NCBI GenBank assembly: GCA_036736205.1
Contig: DAINMX010000313.1
Location: forward strand, 1 to 6,204
Length of the DNA stretch: 6,204 nt
Direction: 5' to 3'
Source: XYA12-FULL-58-9 sp001798605
GTDB taxonomy: Bacteria > Myxococcota > XYA12-FULL-58-9
Positions 1-5,867 of the stretch are shown here, piece after piece; position 1 is the first letter of the stretch, and each line of letters begins with the position of its first letter. The translations under genes and the position numbers were made by a program. The notes under the pieces were generated by a model that saw only the letters and a list, made by a program, of their open reading frames with translations, was not told where the DNA came from and did not search any database.

Positions 1-11
1 GGCGCAGGATC

Positions 12-532
12 TCAGGGCCTCAAGACTGGCGAGCGTGGTAAAGTCGGGCTAGGATCGCGAAGCTTACGAAGCTCGCCACGTAGGATGGCCTCCGGCACCG
101 CGAAATGATAGCGCCCGAGGAGGTTGATGTGCGCAAACACCAGGGGTGAGAGCCGCTTCACATCCTCATCGCGAACCTCGAAGCCCTGCGACCGAAGATG
201 CTCCAGCGCTGCATTCATGTACCGCGTGTTCCATAGGACGATGGCGTTGAGCACCAGGCCGAGTGCCCCGAGTTGGTCCTCCTGTCCTTCGCGGTAACGC
301 TGCCGCAACTCGCCCCGTTGCCCGTGAAATACCGCTCGGCCGAGGTTGTGGCGTCCTTCTTGGCGATTGAGCTGGGCGAGGATGCTACGGCGATAGCTCT
401 CGTCGTCGACGAAGGTGAGTAAATGGATGGTCTTCTGGATGCGGCCGACCTCGGCGATGGCACGTGCAAGCGTCGTCAATCGACCGCCCGCCTGGAGGGC
501 ACGGATGATCTCGGAGGCGGACACCTTGCAGG
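12..532 (-). pseudogene. tnpA: Tn3-family transposase TnpA, C-terminal fragment
   Basis: This is the last part of the Tn3 transposase, separated from the rest by the 256-bp element at 533-788. The native sequence begins at KVSASEIIRALQAGG (K codon 525-527). It contains the conserved C-terminal stretch with LNRQEGRH, whose glutamate (E897 of the rejoined protein) is the expected third residue of the DDE triad. It continues with YREGQEDQLGALGL and the NAIVLWNTRYM motif typical of the family, and ends with a normal stop at 12-14. The open frame runs back to 827 only because the element happens to be open in this frame. An ATG inside the element (558-560) could in principle start a peptide, but it would lack both catalytic aspartates. 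Removing the element and one 6-bp repeat joins this fragment in frame to the upstream one, giving 1011 residues, the usual Tn3 TnpA size. Confidence 0.9.
527..532. repeat. Target-site duplication, left copy (TGCAGG)
   Basis: Six bases TGCAGG directly abut the left end of the 256-bp element and are repeated exactly at 789-794 on its right. Keeping only one copy restores the tnpA reading frame (codons for Ser-Cys-Lys), which shows it is a true insertion scar. Confidence 0.88.
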
Positions 533-788
533 TGCTACCACCGGTGAAAGTGAGATCCATTTTCACCGGTATGGTGATCCACCTGACCGGCGTGCAGGTG
601 TAATGGTCGGCCGGTGGAATCGGCGGCACTTGCTGGCACGCGGCCAGGCAGCGAGGGGGGGGCCGGGGTGGGACCGTCGCCGCGCAGGAATCTTCCGCAT
701 GGGAGTAGATCCACCCACGCTGATCCTGCAACTTTGGTGGATCTCTCGACAGACGCGGAGGTGGATCTCGTTTTGACCGGTAGTAGCA
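533..788. mobile_element. 256-bp non-autonomous insertion element, IS21-like ends
   Basis: A small element sits inside tnpA. It begins TGCTACCACCGG and ends CCGGTAGTAGCA; the outer 27 bases of the two ends match as inverted repeats at 23 positions. It is flanked by a perfect 6-bp duplication TGCAGG. Inside, the ends carry extra copies of a GATCCA(C) motif: 554-559, 576-583 and 708-715 in one direction, 736-744 and 760-768 in the other, next to ACCGG boxes. TG...CA tips, 4-8 bp duplications and several sub-terminal repeats are features of IS21-family ends, so this looks like an internally deleted or MITE-like relative. It has no convincing gene; short open frames across it are chance. It contains a run of eight G at 655-662. 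The family assignment is inference; the insertion itself is seen directly. Confidence 0.8.
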
Positions 789-3309
789 TGCAGGAGAGCA
801 ACGACCCCGCCACCCGCAGCAGGTCATCCCAGCTCGTCACGATACGTTGGGTCTTGATGACGTGGCGGGCAACGCCGTTGAGCAGCCCATAGTCGGCGGT
901 GCGGTTCACGCGCCACAGCCGGGCGTCGCCCAGGTCCGCGAGGCGGGGACTAAAGCGCAAACCCAAGAGCCAGAAGAGCCCGAAGATGAGGTCGGTGTAG
1001 CCGGCCGTGTCCGTGATGAGCTGCGTCGGCTTCAAGCTGGTCTGGTTTTCGAGGATTCCATCGAGAATGTATGACGAGTCGCGCAGCGTGCCGGGGATGA
1101 CGATGCCATGAAAGCCGGTGAACTGATCGCTCAGGAAGTTGTAGTAGGTCACGCCGCGGCCGACGTTGAAATACTTGGGGTTTGGACGGGCGTTGATCGT
1201 GCGCACAGGGACGACGAATCGCATGCCGTCGGCGGACGCAACCTCGCCGCCGCCCCAGCTCTGGCTGAGCGGAATGTTCACCTGGTAGTCCACGAGCCGG
1301 GCGTTGGCGCGCGCCAGCGTCTCGGCGCGAACATAGTTCTGGACAATCCATCCTAACCGACCGCGGGTCAGCGCCGGTGTCTCGGGTCGGAACAAGGGCG
1401 TGAAACCGATGTTGCAGGCCTGGGCCAAGAGCACGGCGCAGATGCTGAGCTCGAGGTCTTCGACCCGTGAGCGTGCCTCGCTCACGTGGGTGAAGCCGTC
1501 TGTAAAGCTCGTCCAACGCGCCACCTCCAATAGGATGTCGGGGAGGTCGACCCGCGGCAGCATTGCCGCCACCTGTTTCGCGAGCGCAACGAGGCTATTG
1601 GGTTCGGGCAAGGCGTCGAGCGGGGTGAGCACGAGAGTGTCCCGCCCGCGTTTTTTCTCGATACGCACGTCGGGGTTTTGGGCGAGGTTCGCCTCGGTGC
1701 GACGATAGGCTTCGTCGAGCTCGTGGGTGAGCGTATCGAGGTTCGGCTTTGGTTTTGGGTCGCGCCGAAGCGCACGCAGGACGTTGGGGCGTGCGGCCTC
1801 CCAGGCGGCACCATCGAGAAGCAACCGCCGCGGGTCGGCCCAGCGGGTGCTGTCGTTGACGAACACATCGCGACGGCGCAACGCCTGCTGGAGTTGGTCG
1901 AGCACGCAATAAGTGTAGGCGTGGCGGTCGAGCTTGTCCTGCTGCGGGTACACATGCCCGCGCCAGCTCGGTGTCACAATGGAGGGAACGATAGCGTCGT
2001 CGACGGCGGTCAGCCGCCGGCGTCGCTCAAGGCGTGGTAGGGCCTGGAGTGCATCAAGAACGGGCTTGCTGTTCGGCGTGGCCGCAAAGGGCACGCCGCT
2101 GATGAGCGCCGGGAGAAACTGGCGCACGTGGGAGTAACTCTTCATAACGCGTTCGTAGTAGCGGTCGTCGGGCGGGCGCGCGATCGAAGCGATGGTCTCG
2201 GTGGCCATTTTGAGTTCGCGCTCGGGGATGCGCTCAAAGATGTCACGACGAACTGCGGCGAGCCTTTTGGATGCTGGATATGCTGGGTCGAAGACGACGA
2301 GGTACATCTCCCGCAACGAGAGCGCCGCCGCGTCGAGATTCTTCTGAGTCTTGAGCCGCTCTTTGGCCCCGCGTCGCTCCGCCCGACCGAAGGCGGTCAT
2401 AATATAGGCATCGAAAACGTCGAGGACGTCGTCGCAGGCCGTCTTGGCGACAGTGTGGCCGAATGCCAAGAGCGTCGCGGTTTGCCGCCCCTCGGGCATT
2501 CGCGCAATGGCCTGCACCCGAGCAGAGCAAGCGAAGCGTGCGAGCGCGGCAACGCGTCCCGATGGAAGGTGTCCCAGGTCGACGGCGTAGACGCCGAGGG
2601 CGCGGAGCTCAACCAGGCGCTTGAGGGCACCGGCCAACCCTGACGCGTTGCTGCGAGTTGGCGCCCGGCGCAGCCGATCAAGCGTCGTCTGGCGTGCCTC
2701 GTCCGGTACGTCAAGCAATGCCTTCAGACGAGCGCACTGGTTTGGCGAAGGAATGCTGCTGAGTTTGTCCCACAAGCGGGCCGAGGCGCAGTCGCGCACC
2801 TGGGCCACGAGCCGCGCGAGGACGGTGACGCCGGGGAGCAGCATCTTGTGCTCGACGAGCCAGGCGGTGGCTAGATCGAAGAGCAGGCTCGGGCGTTGAT
2901 TGGTGAGCCACGCGCGAGTGTAGAGCCATCGCACCAGGCGAAAGTGCTCGGGTTGATCGGTGAAGTTACGGTAGCCGAAGTACGTGCGGATCTGGAAGGC
3001 ATGCTCCCAATGGGTCTCGTTATTGTCGTAGCTCGACAGGCAAACAGGGTCGACGCCGATGGACAGGGCAACATAGCGGACGACAGAAGCAGGCACGTCG
3101 GTCGGGGTGGACAGGAATGTCCCAAGGAAACGAACGGTTCCGAGCTGCACAGCAAAGCCCAGGCGGTTTTGGTCGCCCCGACGATGGGCGATGAGCTGCT
3201 GGTCGCTGGCGTCGAAATGGAAGTACCTCGCGAGCTGCTCCTGGGATGGCTCCCCGCTGTAGCGTCCATAGCGACGCTCTTGCTCGTTGGTAAGGAAGTC
3301 GACGGGCAC
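535..3309 (-). CDS. tnpA: Tn3-family transposase TnpA, N-terminal part (interrupted)
   Basis: This encodes the main part of a Tn3-type transposase, which binds the 38-bp ends and performs replicative transposition in the cytoplasm. The start is GTG at 3307-3309, giving MPVDFLTNEQERRYGRY, the usual N-terminus of this group (DUF4158-type DNA-binding region). The catalytic part shows D694 in SADGMRF and D767 in ITDTAGYTD; their spacing fits the Tn3 DDE core, and YFNVGRGVTYYNFLSDQFTG is also characteristic. Native sequence ends at Cys840 (790-792). The remaining 84 residues are a frame-shifted read through the 256-bp element and into the tnpA DNA beyond it, to a stop at 535-537. The catalytic glutamate is lost to the downstream fragment, so the product should be inactive. 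The gene starts 7 bp after the recombinase stop, with only a weak AGAGA upstream, which suggests coupled translation. Earlier starts are possible but unneeded. Confidence 0.9.
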   Translation of the reverse strand: MPVDFLTNEQERRYGRYSGEPSQEQLARYFHFDASDQQLIAHRRGDQNRLGFAVQLGTVRFLGTFLSTPTDVPASVVRYVALSIGVDPVCLSSYDNNETHWEHAFQIRTYFGYRNFTDQPEHFRLVRWLYTRAWLTNQRPSLLFDLATAWLVEHKMLLPGVTVLARLVAQVRDCASARLWDKLSSIPSPNQCARLKALLDVPDEARQTTLDRLRRAPTRSNASGLAGALKRLVELRALGVYAVDLGHLPSGRVAALARFACSARVQAIARMPEGRQTATLLAFGHTVAKTACDDVLDVFDAYIMTAFGRAERRGAKERLKTQKNLDAAALSLREMYLVVFDPAYPASKRLAAVRRDIFERIPERELKMATETIASIARPPDDRYYERVMKSYSHVRQFLPALISGVPFAATPNSKPVLDALQALPRLERRRRLTAVDDAIVPSIVTPSWRGHVYPQQDKLDRHAYTYCVLDQLQQALRRRDVFVNDSTRWADPRRLLLDGAAWEAARPNVLRALRRDPKPKPNLDTLTHELDEAYRRTEANLAQNPDVRIEKKRGRDTLVLTPLDALPEPNSLVALAKQVAAMLPRVDLPDILLEVARWTSFTDGFTHVSEARSRVEDLELSICAVLLAQACNIGFTPLFRPETPALTRGRLGWIVQNYVRAETLARANARLVDYQVNIPLSQSWGGGEVASADGMRFVVPVRTINARPNPKYFNVGRGVTYYNFLSDQFTGFHGIVIPGTLRDSSYILDGILENQTSLKPTQLITDTAGYTDLIFGLFWLLGLRFSPRLADLGDARLWRVNRTADYGLLNGVARHVIKTQRIVTSWDDLLRVAGSLLSCMLLPVKTRSTSASVERSTKVAGSAWVDLLPCGRFLRGDGPTPAPPSLPGRVPASAADSTGRPLHLHAGQVDHHTGENGSHFHRW
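789..794. repeat. Target-site duplication, right copy (TGCAGG)
   Basis: Exact second copy of TGCAGG, directly after the right tip (...TAGTAGCA) of the 256-bp element. On the minus strand it reads CCTGCA and covers the end of the Ser839-Cys840 codons of tnpA. Confidence 0.88.
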
Positions 3310-3316
3310 GAGATCT

Positions 3317-3904
3317 CTAGAAGCGTGGGAGCTTCATGAAAAGAGCCCGAGCCTTTTCGTCGCGGGTGGTCGACGTCAGGAAGGTATAGATACGCGTGTT
3401 CTCAATGTTGCGGTGACCAAGCCAGTCCTGAACGAATACCAGGTCTCCGCCGGCGGAGAGCATGTGAGTGGCGATCGAGTGCTTGAGACAGTGGAAGTGC
3501 CGTTTGTCTTTGGGAAGGCCAGCCAGCTCGCCATAGTGCTTCATGAGCCAGTCGAGTGTGCGCCGAGAGATGGGAACCTGCCTTTGGCTCGGAAAGAGGA
3601 TCGGTGAGTGGGTTAGTCTCTTTCGCAGATAGGCCTTCAAGACCCGCACCTCGTCGGGTTGCAGAGGATGCTCGCCCGAGTGGCTTCCCTTCACGCGGTG
3701 AACCATGAGGCGAAGGCCTTTGAGATCGAGGTCGGTGGTGCGCAGAAGACCGACTTCGCTGGCCCGAAGTCCATGACGATAGGCGACAAGGAAAATGGCC
3801 TTGTTCCGCTTGTCGTCGATAACCCCAAGAAGGACTTTGAGCTCCTCGGGGTGGAGGTACCGGACGGTGCGTGTTCGGGATGGTGATCTGGCCGGCGTCA
3901 ACAT
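3317..3904 (-). CDS. Short tyrosine recombinase of the Tn3 transposon (TnpI-like resolvase role)
   Basis: A 195-residue site-specific recombinase of the phage-integrase/Xer class. It consists almost only of the catalytic domain: R47 in GLRASEV, K72 in the beta-hairpin (RVKGSHSG), H138 in HCLKH, H164 in WLGHRNI and the nucleophile Y173 in NTRIYTF. The second conserved arginine (HxxR) is a lysine here, K141. The usual N-terminal SAM-like core-binding domain is missing. This is not a wrong start: an in-frame TGA lies at 3908-3910, one codon before the ATG (3902-3904). The length is like FimB-type recombinases and shorter than TnpI of Tn4430. Lying upstream of tnpA in the same direction, it most likely resolves the cointegrates made by Tn3 transposition, acting at the inverted repeat that overlaps its own start. 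That role is inferred from position; invertase or integrase activity is the alternative. Confidence 0.85.
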   Translation of the reverse strand: MLTPARSPSRTRTVRYLHPEELKVLLGVIDDKRNKAIFLVAYRHGLRASEVGLLRTTDLDLKGLRLMVHRVKGSHSGEHPLQPDEVRVLKAYLRKRLTHSPILFPSQRQVPISRRTLDWLMKHYGELAGLPKDKRHFHCLKHSIATHMLSAGGDLVFVQDWLGHRNIENTRIYTFLTSTTRDEKARALFMKLPRF

Positions 3905-3930
3905 TGCTCAAAATAACTCTTTTGAGCAGT
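3903..3930. promoter_or_regulatory. Candidate recombination core site, 11-6-11 inverted repeat
   Basis: Two arms, ATTGCTCAAAA (3903-3913) and TTTTGAGCAGT (3920-3930), are inverted copies matching at 10 of 11 positions, with a perfect inner 9 bp. They surround a 6-bp centre, TAACTC. This 11-6-11 layout is that of dif sites bound by XerC/XerD, and the TnpI core site of Tn4430 is organised similarly. It lies right before the recombinase gene and overlaps two bases of its ATG, so binding would probably also repress the gene. The only other simple reading is an operator or a weak hairpin in the leader; there is no T-tract making it a terminator. Confidence 0.6.
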
Positions 3931-3991
3931 AACTACCGATAGGGGTCACGTTCCGCAAGGGTTTCGTGACGTCGGTGAGGCGTGATTTTCC

Positions 3992-4020
3992 TCTGTAATG
4001 GGCAATACGTATCGCGACAA
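3992..4020 (-). promoter_or_regulatory. Possible promoter for recombinase-tnpA transcript
   Basis: On the minus strand TTGTCG (4020-4015) and TACAGA (3997-3992) are spaced by 17 bp, a sigma70-like arrangement with only moderate matches (4/6 and 3/6). It lies about 90 bp before the recombinase ATG and upstream of the inverted-repeat site, so transcription would cross that site. No better pair was seen in the 156-bp leader 3905-4060. Confidence 0.22.
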
Positions 4021-4060
4021 GGTTGCGTGCTGACCGGATCTGGCCTCGTGAGGGCGGCCC

Positions 4061-4098
4061 CTTAACCCGGTTTTCTGTTCCGTTGCTACTCGAGCCCC
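4061..4098. repeat. Tn3-type 38-bp terminal inverted repeat (right end)
   Basis: Read from the outer end on the minus strand it begins GGGGCTCGAGTAGC and ends GAAAACCGGGTTAAG. It is exactly 38 bp with the GGGG tip and TAAG inner end that define Tn3-family termini. It is oriented correctly to bound an element that contains the recombinase and tnpA. This fixes the transposon boundary at 4098/4099. Confidence 0.85.
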
Positions 4099-4190
4099 AA
4101 GGCTGTTGGTGAGCTGAGGTTTTGCTCCGATTGGAGATCCTTGACCGCCCCACCCACGATGGTCCATTGCTACTTGAGGTCCAGTGATTG

Positions 4191-5117
4191 ATGAAAATCA
4201 GCAAAGCATCCCTCAAGGCACGCATCACACGGCTGCGCCGCAATCTGGTGGAATGCCCGATTCCAGGCGATATACCAGAGGCTGCGGAAAAAATACTCCG
4301 AACCGCCCCATTGGTTTTGAAGGATTTGGAGATTGCCCTCAGGCAAGGGCCTCCTGGGACAAAACGCAAAGTTCATGCTGTGCTCCCGCAAATTGAAACG
4401 GATGTTGACTGGGCCATTGGGATAGTCATGGGCGACCAGATTGCCGAGAGTATCCGCCAGGGCAAAGCTCCCGATTCAAGAATGACTGCACAACGTCGGC
4501 TCAATCAGCGGCTTGTCGCGTTCATGGCTGGCTTCACTCAGGCGGACGGTTTTCTGGCTCTGGTGCGCGAGTGGGCAGGTGACGAAGTCATACGCGGCGA
4601 CGTTGTCCATCTCGATCCACCAGAAATCGACGCGATGTCGCAATGGATGATGCATGACAAGATTCTCCCCGGCCAAACGCGGCGTCTCATCGATATGTTT
4701 GCCGAGAAGCAGCTGTCAGATATCCCAGGCGACGAACAGGACTGGCTGCAACGCTACGTCCAAGACCGCCCATCAATTTACAGGGTGTCTGATATCGATA
4801 ACGGCGAGGGCTACAACGTCCATGACCTTCTTGGCGGTGGCACGCTCAAAATCCGCGACCGCATGAGTTCTTTGAGTCTCGCAGAAGACGCGATCGTTGT
4901 GGGGCGCGCCATACCGGTGGCCGCAAAGGGCGGCGACATCTTTTGCCCACTTGGCAACATTACTGAACTTCCCGTTCCTCTTTGGTCCGAACTCAGTATC
5001 TTGTTGCAGCAATGGTTGGGCGAGTTTAACAGGCAATACCCACAAGGCAGCTCAATGGAATTCTTTCGGCAGCATCGTGCCAGAATGAATCGGTGGATGA
5101 GCGATGTGCGCACATGA
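4191..5117 (+). CDS. Hypothetical protein, first gene of the PRTase-SLOG operon
   Basis: I do not recognise this 308-residue protein. It is soluble by appearance, with no signal peptide or membrane segment. Residues 1-100 look helical and charged. Residues 101-195 include a helical core around NQRLVAFMAGFTQADGFLALV. Residues 196-261 look like a small beta-rich domain (YRVSDID, YNVHDLLGGGTLKIRD, AIVVGRAIP, CPLGNITELP). That last block resembles the region preceding SEC-C zinc motifs in some proteins, but no Cys-rich SEC-C tail is present. A GAGG ribosome site at 4176-4179 precedes two in-frame starts: TTG at 4188 (8 bp spacing) and ATG at 4191 (11 bp); ATG is preferred here, but the difference is one residue. 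The gene begins 92 bp after the transposon end and its stop overlaps the next small gene by 14 bp. Function unknown; its place in the operon is the only clue. Confidence 0.8.
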   Translation: MKISKASLKARITRLRRNLVECPIPGDIPEAAEKILRTAPLVLKDLEIALRQGPPGTKRKVHAVLPQIETDVDWAIGIVMGDQIAESIRQGKAPDSRMTAQRRLNQRLVAFMAGFTQADGFLALVREWAGDEVIRGDVVHLDPPEIDAMSQWMMHDKILPGQTRRLIDMFAEKQLSDIPGDEQDWLQRYVQDRPSIYRVSDIDNGEGYNVHDLLGGGTLKIRDRMSSLSLAEDAIVVGRAIPVAAKGGDIFCPLGNITELPVPLWSELSILLQQWLGEFNRQYPQGSSMEFFRQHRARMNRWMSDVRT

Positions 5118-5271
5118 AGCCCACCGACCACTGCGCCGCATGTCCAACGCCAAGCTGTATATGCTGACGCCGTGGTCGAGGCAGTCGTGGATGAGGGGTG
5201 TGGCTGTCTATACGGTCGCGGTCGCGATTTCGGTTTTGTTGCTCTCGAAAACTGATATCTGGCGGTCATGA
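5104..5271 (+). CDS. Predicted small single-pass membrane protein (55 aa)
   Basis: This small open frame fills the 150-bp space between the hypothetical gene and the phosphoribosyltransferase gene. It starts at ATG 5104, overlapping the upstream stop by 14 bp, and ends in a TGA at 5269-5271 that forms an ATGA overlap with the next start (5268). The peptide has a basic N-terminal third (RPLRR, K17, R26, R31), then one hydrophobic segment, residues 32-49 (GVAVYTVAVAISVLLLSK), and the short tail TDIWRS. By the positive-inside rule the N-terminus would be cytoplasmic. A second ATG at 5140 would give 43 residues and keep the membrane segment. Upstream ribosome signals are weak (GGTGG-type), so translation may depend on coupling. 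Evidence is arrangement and hydrophobicity only; it could still be a chance frame. It matches no family I know. Confidence 0.5.
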   Translation: MCAHEAHRPLRRMSNAKLYMLTPWSRQSWMRGVAVYTVAVAISVLLLSKTDIWRS

Positions 5272-5867
5272 CAAAAGCGGTTTCATTTAATCCCAAGAAG
5301 CTCGCTGGCCGATGGCGCGAGGGCTACGCTCTCGACGTTCACACCGTGAGCAGCGTTTACCTTGGTGAGAATCAGTACGGACATGCAGAGTACGAAACGA
5401 CTCGCTCTGATGTTGGTGAGCTGTTGTACCGGTTGAAGTATCGAAGTGATCAGACGGCAGTGAACTCGATTGTGGATGCGGCCGCCAAGTTTCTCAGGAC
5501 TTGGGGGCCGGGTGTGGATCTCGTGGTGGCGGTGCCGCCAACCCGCTCAAGGGCAACACAACCGGTGCTTGTTCTGGGAGAGGCGATAGCCAAAAGTCTC
5601 AAGGTTCCGTTCGAAGCCGGCGCGGTTAAAAAGGCCAAGAAGGCCACTGAGCTCAAGGATGTTTATGACTACGACGAACGCTCACGGTTGCTCGAGAATG
5701 CGCACAGGGTGGTAACGTCGAAGGTCGCGGGGCGGAACGTTCTGCTGTTTGACGATCTATACCGCTCAGGTGCTACAATGAATGCGATTACTGAGGCGCT
5801 CTACGACAAGGGGAAAGTTGCCGACGTGTTTGCTCTTACGATCACGAGGACTCGGAGCAACCGATGA
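5268..5867 (+). CDS. ComF-like phosphoribosyltransferase
   Basis: A 199-residue type I phosphoribosyltransferase. The PRPP-binding loop is clear at residues 158-170, VLLFDDLYRSGAT, with the two acidic residues D162 and D163. A second conserved part, VDLVVAVPPTRSRATQP (83-99), matches the beta-strand and loop before the dimer region. LLYRLKYRSD (52-61) recalls the ComF family, but the N-terminal zinc ribbon of ComF is absent. Enzymes of this fold move a phosphoribosyl group between PRPP and a base or related acceptor; the acceptor cannot be read from the sequence. The ATG overlaps the stop of the small membrane gene (ATGA at 5268-5271) and the stop overlaps the next gene's start, so it is translated as part of a coupled operon. 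A general role in DNA uptake, as for ComF, is not supported by the neighbours. Family call firm, substrate unknown. Confidence 0.88.
   Translation: MTKAVSFNPKKLAGRWREGYALDVHTVSSVYLGENQYGHAEYETTRSDVGELLYRLKYRSDQTAVNSIVDAAAKFLRTWGPGVDLVVAVPPTRSRATQPVLVLGEAIAKSLKVPFEAGAVKKAKKATELKDVYDYDERSRLLENAHRVVTSKVAGRNVLLFDDLYRSGATMNAITEALYDKGKVADVFALTITRTRSNR
5854..5857 (+). promoter_or_regulatory. Ribosome binding site for the SLOG gene
   Basis: GGAG inside the end of the phosphoribosyltransferase gene, 6 bp before ATG 5864 and 9 bp before ATG 5867. Both starts are in the same frame and well placed, so the site supports the frame but does not choose between them. Confidence 0.5.

Larger units (their letters stand above)
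1..4098 (-). mobile_element. Tn3-family transposon, right-hand part
   Basis: A replicative transposon identified by its DDE transposase of Tn3 type, a linked tyrosine recombinase and a 38-bp GGGG...TAAG terminal repeat whose outer CCCC ends at 4098. Both genes are on the minus strand, recombinase first, with only 7 bp between them, so they probably share one transcript. The left end and its repeat are outside the window: tnpA stops at 12-14 and only 11 bases follow. Tn3 elements make 5-bp target duplications; the base run right after the end is AAGGC (4099-4103), which should also lie just before the missing left end. The transposase is interrupted by a second element, so this copy is probably not self-mobile. 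No passenger gene is visible in the part shown. Confidence 0.88.

Noticed and set aside
655..662. Run of eight G, possible sequencing or assembly error
   Set aside because: It lies in the non-coding 256-bp element, so an error there would not change any gene call; the tnpA break is explained by the insertion and its duplication.
423..776. Plus-strand open frame of 117 codons across the 256-bp element
   Set aside because: It is antisense to tnpA at its left end, has no recognisable motif or ribosome site, and spans the element boundary, so it is a chance frame.
2128..2643. Long plus-strand open frame (171 codons) antisense to tnpA
   Set aside because: The opposite strand has clear transposase protein sequence; GC-rich coding DNA commonly leaves the complement open.
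3945..3970. Inverted repeat GTCACG...CGTGAC with a 14-bp gap
   Set aside because: Six-bp arms are common by chance. It might be an accessory site for the recombinase, but nothing beyond its location supports that.
3942..3979. GGGGTCACG... as a possible second Tn3 terminal repeat
   Set aside because: It has the GGGG tip but no TAAG at the 38-bp position and points the wrong way to bound tnpA; the repeat at 4061-4098 fits fully.
5104..5115. Perfect 12-bp palindrome ATGTGCGCACAT at the first gene junction
   Set aside because: About one such palindrome is expected by chance in a window this size, and it lies in coding sequence.
5114..5167. Short Cys-rich open frame starting ATGAAGCCC
   Set aside because: Only 17 codons, and the overlapping 55-codon frame explains the region better.
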